Part shown: piece by piece, positions 1 to 10,295 of the stretch
How the letters are laid out: every line of letters begins with the position of its first letter
Position numbering within the stretch: position 1 is the first letter of the stretch
DNA from: Amaurobius ferox
Taxonomy: Eukaryota; Arthropoda; Arachnida; Araneae; Amaurobiidae
Direction: 5' to 3'
Assembly (NCBI GenBank): GCA_951213105.1
Contig: OX578145.1
Coordinates: 122,989,925-123,053,924 of the forward strand
DNA: 64,000 nucleotides
The notes under the pieces: model-generated
The model's input: the letters and a program-made list of their open reading frames with translations, nothing else
Database searches by the model: none
Told to the model about the DNA's origin: nothing
Position numbers and translations under genes: made by a program

Positions 1-933
1 TTTGATAAAGTGTGGTACTGTGGATTAGCTTACAAATTGATCACTCTAAAAGTCCCTGACGCACTTGTCAAACTTTTAATTTCATACCTAAATAACAGAC
101 ACTTTCAAGTCAGAGTAAAAAATAACTTATCTACACCCAAGCTCATTAAAACTAGTGTACCGCAAGGATCCATCCTGGGCCCGACACTCTTTAACATATA
201 TCTAAATGACATTCCCAGGACCCCAGACACGGAGCTGGCACTTTATGCAGACGACAGCGCGATACTTGCAAAACACCCTTACGTCTCAGTAATGCACAGA
301 CAGCTACAACAACACTTAGACATACTTCAAACATGGCTGGAAAAATGGCGAATAAAATTAAATCCCAATAAATGTTATTGGATTTATTTCTCAAGAAAAC
401 GTAAACCTTCGCCTCCTCTGTACATAAACAACCATGCCCTAAAAGCGGAAAAATCTATTAAATACCTAGGTGTAACGATAGACTCCCACCTAACTTGGAA
501 ACTGCACGTAACGAACATAATCAAAAAAGCGTATATAACCATAGGAGCCTTATACCCAATGATAGGAAACGGTAATCTAAGTTATCAAAATAAACTCCTA
601 ATTTATAAATCGGTCATCCGCCCGGGAATGCTGAATGCAGCACCCGTATGGGGATATGCCTGTAAAATTACCATAGACTTATTAGAGACAAGACAAAACA
701 AAACCCTAAGGATTATAAGGAAAGCCCCTAGATACTTAAGAAACTCGGTAATTAGGAAAGACTTCAAAATAAAAACTGTTAGAGCCCAAATCAAAAAGCT
801 ATCGCTTAAATTCTACAAAAATCTGCCATCTGTCCCAAATGAACTATTATTTAATCTGCATGACTATGATCATCGCAAGGCTAAATCTCGTAAGAGACCC
901 CGCTCGGTACTTTACTTTGATATTCGGTACTAG
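1..933 (+). CDS. Jockey-like non-LTR retrotransposon reverse transcriptase, C-terminal part (cut by window start)
   Basis: The frame is open from base 1, so the true start lies outside the window; there is no reason to use the in-frame GTG at base 10. The first residues, FDKVW, match the 'AFDKVW' reverse transcriptase motif that holds the first catalytic Asp. PQGSILGP follows at about residue 54 of this frame and the YADD active site at about residues 82-85. After that come the thumb-like KYLGVTID segment and a basic C-terminal tail. No RNase H domain follows the RT, as expected for the jockey clade. The protein would copy its own RNA into DNA at a nicked chromosomal target. The visible 310 codons have no stop or frameshift, so this copy is fairly young. 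The endonuclease domain and ORF1 must lie upstream. A CR1-like clade is the main alternative. Confidence 0.88.
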   Translation, partial: FDKVWYCGLAYKLITLKVPDALVKLLISYLNNRHFQVRVKNNLSTPKLIKTSVPQGSILGPTLFNIYLNDIPRTPDTELALYADDSAILAKHPYVSVMHRQLQQHLDILQTWLEKWRIKLNPNKCYWIYFSRKRKPSPPLYINNHALKAEKSIKYLGVTIDSHLTWKLHVTNIIKKAYITIGALYPMIGNGNLSYQNKLLIYKSVIRPGMLNAAPVWGYACKITIDLLETRQNKTLRIIRKAPRYLRNSVIRKDFKIKTVRAQIKKLSLKFYKNLPSVPNELLFNLHDYDHRKAKSRKRPRSVLYFDIRY

Positions 934-3554
934 GAACGTCCCATCTTAATCAGTTGATATTAAAGAATACTCGCGATCTTTGGTTTTCTACAAAATGTTT
1001 AAAATCCTAAACTGCTAAAATGCTAGGTTACCCTCAGATCTGCATCAACCCCCCAAACTGCTTAAACTCTTAATGTGCAACAAACTGCCACATTAGGAGC
1101 TAGGACAAATAATAAAAACAGTAAATCAAAAACCTCGAACCTCCAACTATGGACCAATGAAATAATGTCACAGTATGAAGATAAGAACCACATCTAGAGA
1201 TTGGAGATTAAAGGCGCTTCGCGCCTGGTGCTCTGTTCTGGACGAAACTCTATAGGAACACTATCTGTGACGTCAGATGGAGTGAACTTGCAGAACACGC
1301 CACAAGGTGGCGCGGCAACCGCCGCCTGAGAGTGCCGGCGAAATATTTTATTATTTCTATTTCAATCTGATACAACGTGGTTCCTGTTGATCTTTTGTTG
1401 TTTCTTACGTATCTTTTTACGTAAACTTTGGCTAACTTTGACTTAAACTTTCTTGAAACATTAGTTTAGTTCATGATTTTCGATTATGTAGGATTTTTAA
1501 ATCTTAAAAAACGAAAGTACAGTATACTATTTATTCATTTCATTTTACAGCAAGTTATTTGTATTTTTATATATTTTCTAATGATTTTCTTGTAATTTTT
1601 GAAAAATCTAACAGGATTTAATCTCGCGCATTTTATATTAATTAAATTTTATTACATTACATTTTATTAATTAAATTTTATTACATTCAAAAAATGAGGG
1701 GGGGGGGGGGTACGATTTAAGAAAATAAACAGGCGCTTACTCGTATATTTTTCATCATGCATCAATATACTATAATACATTTAATTTATTATTCTGAAAG
1801 TATATCATAGTGTGTGTATTAAACGATTAGTTTCTATATTTTTATATGTTTACATTGAATTTCGATTTGATATAAACTCTCTTTTTGATCTAAAAAACAG
1901 TAATAAAATCAAGTGTTTAGCAATAATATAAGTTCTTCACTATAAAAGCATCACTTAAATCGTTTACTAGTTAGGCATAAGTACATCCCCCCCCCCCCTC
2001 CAAAAAAAAAAAGACATAAAATTCTTAGTGTTAGCGTTTTAATTATTGTTTTGATTTTCAATTATTAGAGATAACATAATCGAAAATAACTTTATTTATA
2101 TGCATTTAGAAAGAAATTACGCGATGTTTATTTGTGTATAATGAAAATTTTAGAATGATTGCTTGTTTAGAAAACTTTCCGAACATATTTCTGTACATTC
2201 GTGTATTTAAAACAAAATTCATTAAAAATAACATCGCCTCCTGTAATAACATTGACTGGTTTCAAAAAGCGAAACGAAACTTTCAGATGATTTATATTTT
2301 TCAGAAACGGAAATACAGTTTTATTATGTATGTACCCTTCCAAAAAAAACCTGTACTGCATATTTAAGTTGTGTTCAAATAAAATTAATGTTATTTGAGT
2401 ATTTATTTCATATTTTAAATTTAAAAAAATGATTAAATTAATTTTGTTAGCATCCTTTAACATTGGAGTCTACTGGGCCGTTCCTGGCATTTAACTCCAA
2501 GTGACGTTGCGTCTTTACGTGCTCTCATTGGCTAGAGCTGAAGTGGCGCAACCTTATAGATATAATAATCTTGTTCGAGGCTTCGCTTCTTAACTTTTTC
2601 GAAAGTTCGGCTGCTGGAAATCGTCGCCGATAACTTTAAGGGACGAGTCGTTTGCTGGTCTATCACCCGAAACTGGGTGTCACGTGACCCGATACGTACG
2701 AAAACTTAATCATTTGCATATGACTTCTACTGGTATTCTGATTTACATATGGCTACATTGGTGTGCTACATATGTACATTCCTTCATGGTGTTGCAATTT
2801 CACTTTTGGCTAGTGTGTGTTTGTGTGGTGGTGGTGGTGGGGTAATAAACAGATACACACAGCTGTATCCTGCTTTAACTCTACATGTAAAAGGTTCACA
2901 TTAATCTCTAGCCCTGAAATGCAAATAACTTTAACATCCTCTAGAAAAATACATGCATACGCCCATGGACGCAAGATATCTATTAGACATACGATCCTCG
3001 TTGAAATTTCATAGTATGTAAAGCTCTCGAAAAACCTGTGTCATTTGGAAATTCTCCTTCAATCGCTTTGAGATTCTCCAAGTTTCCCAAACAAGCAAAA
3101 TTTCTAGTATTCCTTTCAATATCCGAATCTTTCAGTCGAGTCTACCGTCTATAGGGGAGTGACTGAAGAGAAGTGAGTTGATCACCTCCAATGATCCGCC
3201 ATTCATGTCGGGCTCATTATTGCGAAGCCATATCTTTCGTCGCTATGGCAACAGCATAGTTCAACTCCTTTATTAAATTCTTTGGCAGAACGCGGCTTTC
3301 AACATTATGATCCAATATGGGAGGAAGCATGCTGCGAAAACGATCGACGCAAATGCTTCTGAATGTCCAATATATATATATATATATATATTTTTCATTT
3401 ATGAACGTAAATTGCGCAAAGCAAAAATCATTTTTCTCGTCATGATAATTTTTAACTAACTCCCGTCAATGAATTAATAAACGACCGAGGAAAATAAAGT
3501 GGGTAATGCATAGAGTCGTCCAATAAAATAATGCTAGTCTCTAATAGATTTTTT
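934..3554. other. Unassigned AT-rich intergenic sequence
   Basis: No gene or clear repeat boundary is visible. The first 250 bases or so may be the 3' UTR of the jockey-like element, but I see no poly-A tail or target-site duplication. A more GC-rich patch lies at about 1210-1340. A G homopolymer is at about 1698-1710 and a C homopolymer at about 1988-1998. A (GTG)n patch is at about 2825-2842 and a (TA)n run at about 3369-3390. The short open frames here look like chance. Confidence 0.5.
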
Positions 3555-4495
3555 TACTTTCCTTATATACATAATGTATAAGGAAAGTATTGTGACGGGG
3601 TCGAAAATTCGAATTCGAGTTTTCGAAGGGAGAGCACGTTTCAAGCGTCCCTGATCACGAATCAAACATTTTTGAAGTGATGTCTGTGTGTGTGTATGTG
3701 TGTGAAAGTATGTGTGTATGTGTGTGTCAGTGAGCCTGTGGAGACGATAACTGGCGAACGAATGGACCGATTCGAACCAAATTTGGTACAAAAATCACAA
3801 TCCGTAAACACTAGAAGCCTATTGTTTTTATACGCAATCGAATGTTCAAAACCCCCCTAAATTTTCGAATGAAATTTTGAAAAAATCGTCAAAAAATCAA
3901 AACCACTAATAAAGTTACGCAAATAGACATTTCTTATGTAATTTTTCATTAGAAAACGATTGGCATACATTTTAGAACGCTAACATGAACCGTTCTCGAG
4001 ATAATGTACATTTTTCAAAAAAATTATCAAAAAGTCATATGAAATAAAAAAAAAATATTTCCTATTGAGAAACATGTTCACTTTTCGTATATAATACCAT
4101 GCGATAAATTGAGTGACATCATTCTCGTGGATCTAGCTCGTTCCATTCATGAAAAAAGATACTTTGAATAATACTTTTGTATTTGAACGGCAATAGTCAT
4201 TTATCTGCTGTAAGAATAACTTATTTCTTAGTGCATAACGCTTGGCGAGATTTTGGCGACGAATTTGGCTGAATGTCGCCAACTTGGCGACTTTTTTGAA
4301 ATGTTGCCAAATTAACGAAAATCTCGCCAAATGGATAAATATGACGCTAAATCAATGAAAATGACGACTAATTGTCGAAAATTCAATATCTTGGAGAGAA
4401 TATTAGTATCTACTATAAGAAAAACTTATTTTTTACTGTAAAAGTAGTAAATTCATTACATTATACAAGGAAAGTCATGTGTTGCCCACATCAGA
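3555..4495 (-). mobile_element. Family A repeat, full-length (HINE/Helentron-like), copy A1
   Basis: Read on the minus strand, the element starts with TCTGATGTGGGCA at the right end. ACTTTCCTTGTATA follows about 20 bp in (the consensus has ACTTTCCTTATATA), and the copy ends in the palindrome at 3555-3589. It carries a (TG)n-rich patch at about 3680-3730 and the internal 'TTGGCGAC' short repeats typical of the family. Long open frames across it, such as 3534-3791, recur in other copies and simply read the repeat. Assignment to Helentron-associated elements is inferred from architecture; the repeat family itself is directly visible from the other copies. Confidence 0.85.
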
Positions 4496-4635
4496 TTTTT
4501 ATATTTTTGTATTCCAGAGTTTAGCTCCACTTGTAGTAAAATCATCATCAGAATGAAGAAAAATGTATATGATGTTTGCAGTACATGATTTTCCCTACTT
4601 AATACAAGGTCTCTATTTATTTCACAGCGAAAAAA

Positions 4636-5432
4636 TTTAATGTGGACAGCACATGACTCTTCCTGCAGACTCATATTCACGTTCTCTTTATTTCTTCCAT
4701 AATTCATTAAATTAAGTTTAATGGCACAAAATAACACCCGTAATTATTTTAAATAACACTGAATTTGCATTTCAATTTCAATTTTCATTTACATTTGGTA
4801 ACTTGAGTTATTTTCAAAGGTGACGTGCATAAAACGTGAAACAAGTGAAATATCTCGAGAACGGCTTATCCTAGAGAAATGTGGTTGGTCTTCATCGTCA
4901 AAAATTGCATGCAAAACAAGCATTTAATCGATATATTTGAGCATACATACTCTTTTTTTTTTTTTAGATTTTCACGATTTTTGCCGGCCATTACGCAAAA
5001 AGAGCAGATTCTTTTTCTTCCGAATCGTACCAAAATCTAATCAGCACCAGGATAATCCACAAGTGACTTATATACCAAATTTTGCAAAAATTGGTCTATC
5101 AGTTTTTCAGTTAGAATGGATACAGGCAATTTTTGCGGGCCATTTCGCAAAGGAGGAAGTTTCTTTTATTCTGAAACGTACCAAAATCTAATCAGCACTA
5201 GGGTCGCTCACAAGGGCCTTACCTTCCAAATTTTATGAAACTCGGTCAATTACCCTTTCAGTTAGAGTGGATGCATACATTGCTCATCCATACACACACA
5301 CAGACAGACATCACGCTAAAATTACTTTTTTCGTATTCTAGAGGTCCTAAAATCCATCGAAAACTCGAGTTGCGGTTTTCGACATGATTCCAATACTTTC
5401 TCTATACATTACCATGTATTGCTGGTAAAGTA
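4636..5432 (+). mobile_element. Family B repeat, copy B1
   Basis: A slightly degenerate family B start (AATGTGGACAGCACATGAC) is followed by TTCCTGCAGACT. A (CA)n/(GACA)n microsatellite lies at about 5291-5310. The copy ends in the terminal hairpin at 5394-5432. Two internal 'CCAAAATCTAATCAGCAC' blocks are the family's internal duplication. Confidence 0.82.
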
Positions 5433-5474
5433 AAATGATGTATAAGATCCACGACAACATGTTTTTATTTTCCC

Positions 5475-7326
5475 TGCAATACATGGCAATGCATAGGGAA
5501 AGTATTGGAATCATACCAAAAATCGCAACTCGAGTTTTCGACGAATCTACACGTTTTGGGATTTCTAGAAATAAGAAAAAACTATTTTTAGCGTGACGTC
5601 TTTCTGTCTGTCCTTGCAATGTATGTATCCACTCTAACTCGAAAACTAATGAACCAAATTCCATTAAATTTGGTAGGTAAGTCACTTGTGTGTGACCCTG
5701 GTGCTGATTAGTTTTTGGTACGATTCGGGATAAAATAACTCGCATTTTTTTGCTAAATGGCATACAAAAATTGCTTGTATCCACTCTAGCTGAAAAAGTA
5801 ATCGATCAAATTTTACAAAATTCGGTATATAAGTCACTTGTGGGTTACCCTGATGCTGATTAGATTTTAGTATACGATCCTAGAGAAAAAGAACCTACTT
5901 TTTTTTTGCTTACGTAAATAATCAAACTTACTTAAATAATCATTTCTTATGTAATTTTTCATTAGAAAACGATTACCATGAACTTTAGAACGCTATCATG
6001 AACTGTTCTCGACATGTTGCACATTTTTCAAATAAATTTATCAAAAAATCACATAAAATTCATAAAAAGTATTAACTATTGGGAAATCTGTTCACTTTTC
6101 ATATGTAATATTATGAGATAAATTTATTATCATCATTCTCGTAAATTTAGCTCGTTCCATTCACGAGAAAACACTTTGGGTAATAGCATTCTAATTTGAC
6201 GCGATTAGTCGTTTATCTACTATAAGAATAAAGTGTTTCTGCATCCATAATGCTTGGCGAAACTTTGGCGACGACTTTGGCGAAATATCGTCAACTTGGC
6301 GAGTTTTTTAAATGCTGCCAAATTGCCGAAAATATGGCCAAATTGATCAAAATGACGCTAAATCAATGAAAATGTAGACTAATTGATGAGAATTCAATAT
6401 CTTGGAAAGAATAAGAATCTATAAAAGAAGATAGTTTGGATCATAATTTTGTATTTGGGAGCCATTAGTCGTTTACCTACTTTACCAATAACCTATTTCT
6501 CCAACCATAATGTTTGATGAAATTTTGGCGACGAATTTGGCGGAATATCGCTAACTAGGAGAGTTTTTAAATATATTCAAATTGATAAAAAAAAATGTCG
6601 CCAAATTGATAAGAATGACGCTAAATCAATGAAAATGACAACTAATTGATGACAATTCATAATTTTGGAAAGACCATAAGAATAACCTATTTCTCCGTCT
6701 GTATTGCTTGGCGGAATTCTGGCGACGAATTTTGGCGGCATATCGCCAACTAATGTTATTAAAAATGTGTATAAAAATGTGATAAAAATGTTATTAAATT
6801 AATAAAAAAAAGTCACCAAATTGGTTAAACTGTTGCCAAATTGATAATAATGCTATCAAATTGATAAAATTGTCGCCAAATTGGTAAAAATGACACCAAA
6901 TGGGATGCAATGTTTTGCAAATTTTTAATTCTGTCATATGATGAGCTTATCTTTTATTATATAAGAAATGCTCTTCTAAATATCGCCAACTTCGCGATAT
7001 TTAGCCCCACATTGATGAAAATATTGTCAAAATTGTAAAAATGATGCCAAGGTAATGAATTTATTATTGAAATATTTAAATATATGGACTATATTGCTTA
7101 TTGAGGATGATATCAATATTGATAATTGTTAATTTAGAGTTGCGTAAAATATAAGTGAATTGGGTGCGAAATAGTTTTACATGTTGTCATCCGGAAAAGC
7201 GCCAAATGTACAATTTAACGTTACAAACACTGTGCTGTGGATTTTTTTTTTCATGATTTTTTTACTGTTAAAGAAGCAAATTCATTGCATTATATAAAGA
7301 AAATCATGCGCTGCCCACGTCAGATT
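5475..7326 (-). mobile_element. Chimeric A/B repeat (B-type 3' end, A-type 5' half, long form)
   Basis: On the minus strand this element ends in a B-type hairpin (about 5475-5511) with the B-type adjoining 400 bp. From about 5936 the sequence is family A ('TTTCTTATGTAATTTTTC' onwards). It closes at 7326 with an A-type start (TCTGACGTGGGCAGCGCATGA, one base off the usual start). The A part holds about three degenerate copies of the 'GGCGACGAATTTGGCGGAATATCGCC' module near 6240-6330, 6500-6600 and 6700-6760. Its last 300 bp match the start of the long A copy at 22150. Confidence 0.75.
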
Positions 7327-7764
7327 TTTTTTACTTGGATACTGATTGCGATATAAACGGACATAAAATATGTGGAATATGAATATAATGAAACCGAATG
7401 GAAACTGCCACTTTAGGTTTTTTATCATATTCATGTATGTATATTGCATTCCAGTTGGTTGCATGTCTAAAATAAACTCCAACATCCTGGATCTGTATAT
7501 GGAATATTTAATCGTTTGGAACAGAGACTATTTTCAAGGTAAATTCTCATTTTTTTCATTTTGACGCCTTCGTTCTTTGATGGAATTTCCGGTTTCTATA
7601 GCAACGCTATTCTCGGTGTAAATAACGGTAACTCAAGAATTTAAGAATGCTTCTACCTCTATTACTTGAATCCAATCAATTAAAGAAATATGCACTGTCA
7701 TCAACCCCGCCATGCAATTAAACAGCCTTTTATAATCATGCAACGTAGAATGTACAGTAAGAAG
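7327..7764. other. Unassigned spacer between repeats
   Basis: AT-rich sequence with no recognisable domain. The two overlapping open frames here (about 7282-7564, opposite strands) look like nothing I know and are probably chance. Confidence 0.4.
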
Positions 7765-8464
7765 TCTGATGTGGGCAGCGCATGACTTTTCCTGCAGACT
7801 GATATTCACTTTCTCTTTATTTCTTCAATAATTCATTAAATTGAGTTTAATGGCACAAAATAACGCACCATAATTACTTTAAACTACACTGAATTTGCAC
7901 TTTTAATTCAATTTTCGTTTTCATGTAGTAACTGGACTTATTTTCAAAGGTGGCGTAGCAAAAATTCGAAAAAAATAGAATATCTCTGGAACGGTTATTT
8001 CTAGAGTAATGAGGGTTGGTTTTATTCTTTTCGTAGTCTAAAATTATGTGTAAAATAAGTATTTAATTGATATATTTGAACATACGTAATCTTTTATTTT
8101 TAGATTTAACGATTTTTGCGGGACATTTCTAAAAAAAAGGCAGGTTCTTTTATTCCGAATCGTACCAAAATCTAATCAGTACCAGAATCACCCACAGGAA
8201 ACTTACATACCAAATTTTATGAAATTCGGTATATTAGTTTTTCAGTTAGAGTGGATACAAAAGTTGGACAGACAAACAGACACACACACACGCACTCAGA
8301 GACGCACACACATACACACACACACATACAGAAGTCACGCTAAAAATAGTGTTTTCGTGTTCTAGAGGTCCCAAAACGTGTAGATCCGTCGAAAACTCGA
8401 GTTGCGATTTTCAGCATGATTCCAATAATTTCCCTATACATTACCATGTATTGCAGGGAAAGTA
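7765..8464 (+). mobile_element. Family B repeat, full-length, copy B3
   Basis: Starts TCTGATGTGGGCAGCGCATGA, has a (CA)n microsatellite at about 8280-8330 and ends in the B hairpin at about 8426-8464, outer arm TGCAGGGAAAGT. It lacks one internal duplication present in B1. Confidence 0.85.
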
Positions 8465-8876
8465 AAAGGCAAAATATGATTTAATAACATATTTTAAATC
8501 AATTAAAATGACCTTATAATTTAATAAATGTGATATAATCTAAAATATTGCATTATATTATAAATATAGTACAACTCCCCGCCATAAAAAAAATTCGCAA
8601 TTTTGTATGAATGTCTGCTTGTGACTCTGTCAGTAGCATGCATATCCATGAAGCCTCCAGGAAGGGACGGCTATAAGTCAGTGGTTTATAAGCAAAAGCT
8701 TATGTAGGATCCTTTACCATAACACCCCAATCCCCAAATACACATATTTTGAATGTGGTTTTAGAGCAGTAAGTGGAATCTAGGGGCTTTGCTAGCCTAT
8801 ATCCCCGAGGCTCTGCAAGAACTTGAAATCATACATCTGAACAACAAGAAAGCCAGTACAACTTTTCAACTATTTT
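8465..8876. other. Unassigned spacer
   Basis: AT-rich at the left, more mixed from about 8570. Nothing recognisable. Confidence 0.4.
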
Positions 8877-9619
8877 TACTTTCCCTGCAATACATGGTAA
8901 TGTATAGGGAAAGTATTGGAATCATGCCGAAAATCGCAACTCGAGTTTTCGACGGATCTACACGTTTCGAGACCTCTAGAATACGAAAAAACCATTTTTA
9001 GCGTGACGTCTGTGTGTGTGTCTGTCTGTTCAGATTTTGTATCCACTCTAACTAAAAAACTAATGGACCGAATTTCACAAAATTTTGTAGGTAAGTCACT
9101 TGTGGGCGGGGCTGGTGCTGATTAGTTTTGGGTACGATTCGGAATAATAGAACCCGCCTTTTTTTGCGAAATGGCCCGCAAAAGCTTGTATCCACTCTAA
9201 CTGAAAAACTGATGGACCGAATTTCACAAAATTCGGTAGATGAGTCACTTGTGCGTTACCTTGGTGCTGATTAGTTTTTGGTACGATTCGAAAAAAAATG
9301 ACCTGCCTTTTTTTGCAAAATGGCCCGCAAAAATCGTCCAAATCTAAACTAAAGAACTGGGTATACTCAAATATATCCATTAAATGCTGATTTAAGACGT
9401 AATTTTTAACGACGAAAAGAATAAGACCAACCCCATTACACTAGGACTAGCCGTTCTCGAGATATTTTAGTTTTTCGTACTTTCCCTACGCCACCTTTGA
9501 AAATAAGCCCGGTTACCGAATGAGAACGAAAATTGAATTAAAAGTGAAATAACTTTAGTTAAAATAAAGAGAACGTTAATATAAGTCTGCAGGGAAAGTC
9601 ATGTGCTGCCCACATCAGA
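8877..9619 (-). mobile_element. Family B repeat, full-length, copy B4
   Basis: Terminal hairpin at 8877-8915 and the TCTGATGTGGGCAGCACATGA start at the right end (ends 9619). The microsatellite is reduced to TGTGTGTGTCTGTCTGT at about 9010. This is one of the cleanest B copies. Confidence 0.88.
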
Positions 9620-10106
9620 TTTTTGTAATTAAGGGGGGGAAATGAAGTTTTAACTTGATCTATTAATAAAACGATGAAGTATTTTGAAAGTTCAACTTGG
9701 TTAGATATTGGCGTGATAGTTAAAAATTAAATCAGTGAGAGTTTTCTTTGGGAAGAAAAATTTTGTTGAAGCTGGACGTTTTTGCAGTGACATGAGATTT
9801 AGCTGGTAGTAATAAATATTACCATCACTTCCGCCAACTATTCATGGGTTATCAGATAAAAACTTTAGGAAGAAAAAAAGCCACGTAATAATAGAAAAAT
9901 GTCAAACTAGTTAAAATATAGCTTCCTTAATCACATCATATGTGAATGTATCTATAATAATAAATGAAGATATCTGTCTGTATCATTTGTAGCGAGAAAT
10001 ATAAACATCGTATGGATACGAAATTTGGTAAACATATATTTTAGGACACAGGACGATACGCATCGGCGCGATTTTTTAAAATTTCTACTTAGTTTAGTTA
10101 TTTTAA
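9620..10106. other. Unassigned spacer before the foldback element
   Basis: No gene. A patch at about 9950-9985 (ATAATAAATGAAGATATCTGTCTGT) resembles the reverse complement of 43655-43685 and may be another degenerate repeat family. Confidence 0.35.
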
Positions 10107-10280
10107 GGGTGAGCGTCAGTAAATTTTCTGCCCTATCCGCGCTTTGTTAACTTTCGCGGCACACATATTTCGCCGAAATTCTGCTCAAACAGTTGCGAAT
10201 TATTTTCTTATACATAAAATGCTATGCTTAGATTATATTAAAACTAAATTTAATGCCCCAAAAACATAGAATATATTTTT

Positions 10281-10295
10281 TAGTTTAATCCAAAA
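10281..10295 (+). repeat. Left target-site duplication of the retrotransposon insertion
   Basis: TAGTTTAATCCAAAA occurs here and exactly again at 15111-15125. The 15-bp length fits target-primed reverse transcription. Confidence 0.88.

Noticed and set aside
1260..1280. CRE-like TGACGTCA (also near 56073) as a promoter element
   Set aside because: An 8-bp match is expected by chance in 64 kb, and no gene start is nearby.
2134..2463. Opposite-strand frames of 77 and 98 codons
   Set aside because: Low-complexity AT-rich codons, no motif, and mutual overlap suggest chance.
3534..3791. Recurring open frame with 'RALPSKTRIRIFDPVTILSLYIMYIRKV' type residues, also near 19820, 32863, 42575 and 50393
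   Set aside because: It reads through the conserved 3' end and hairpin of family A repeats on one strand. The recurrence comes from the repeat, the (TG)n part gives His/Thr runs, and no start, domain or coding constraint is seen.
9096..9380. Recurring frame with 'PKTNQHQ...VTHLPNFVKFG', also near 5347, 21018 and 41423
   Set aside because: This is the family B internal duplication read in frame. It is broken in most copies and has no recognisable domain.
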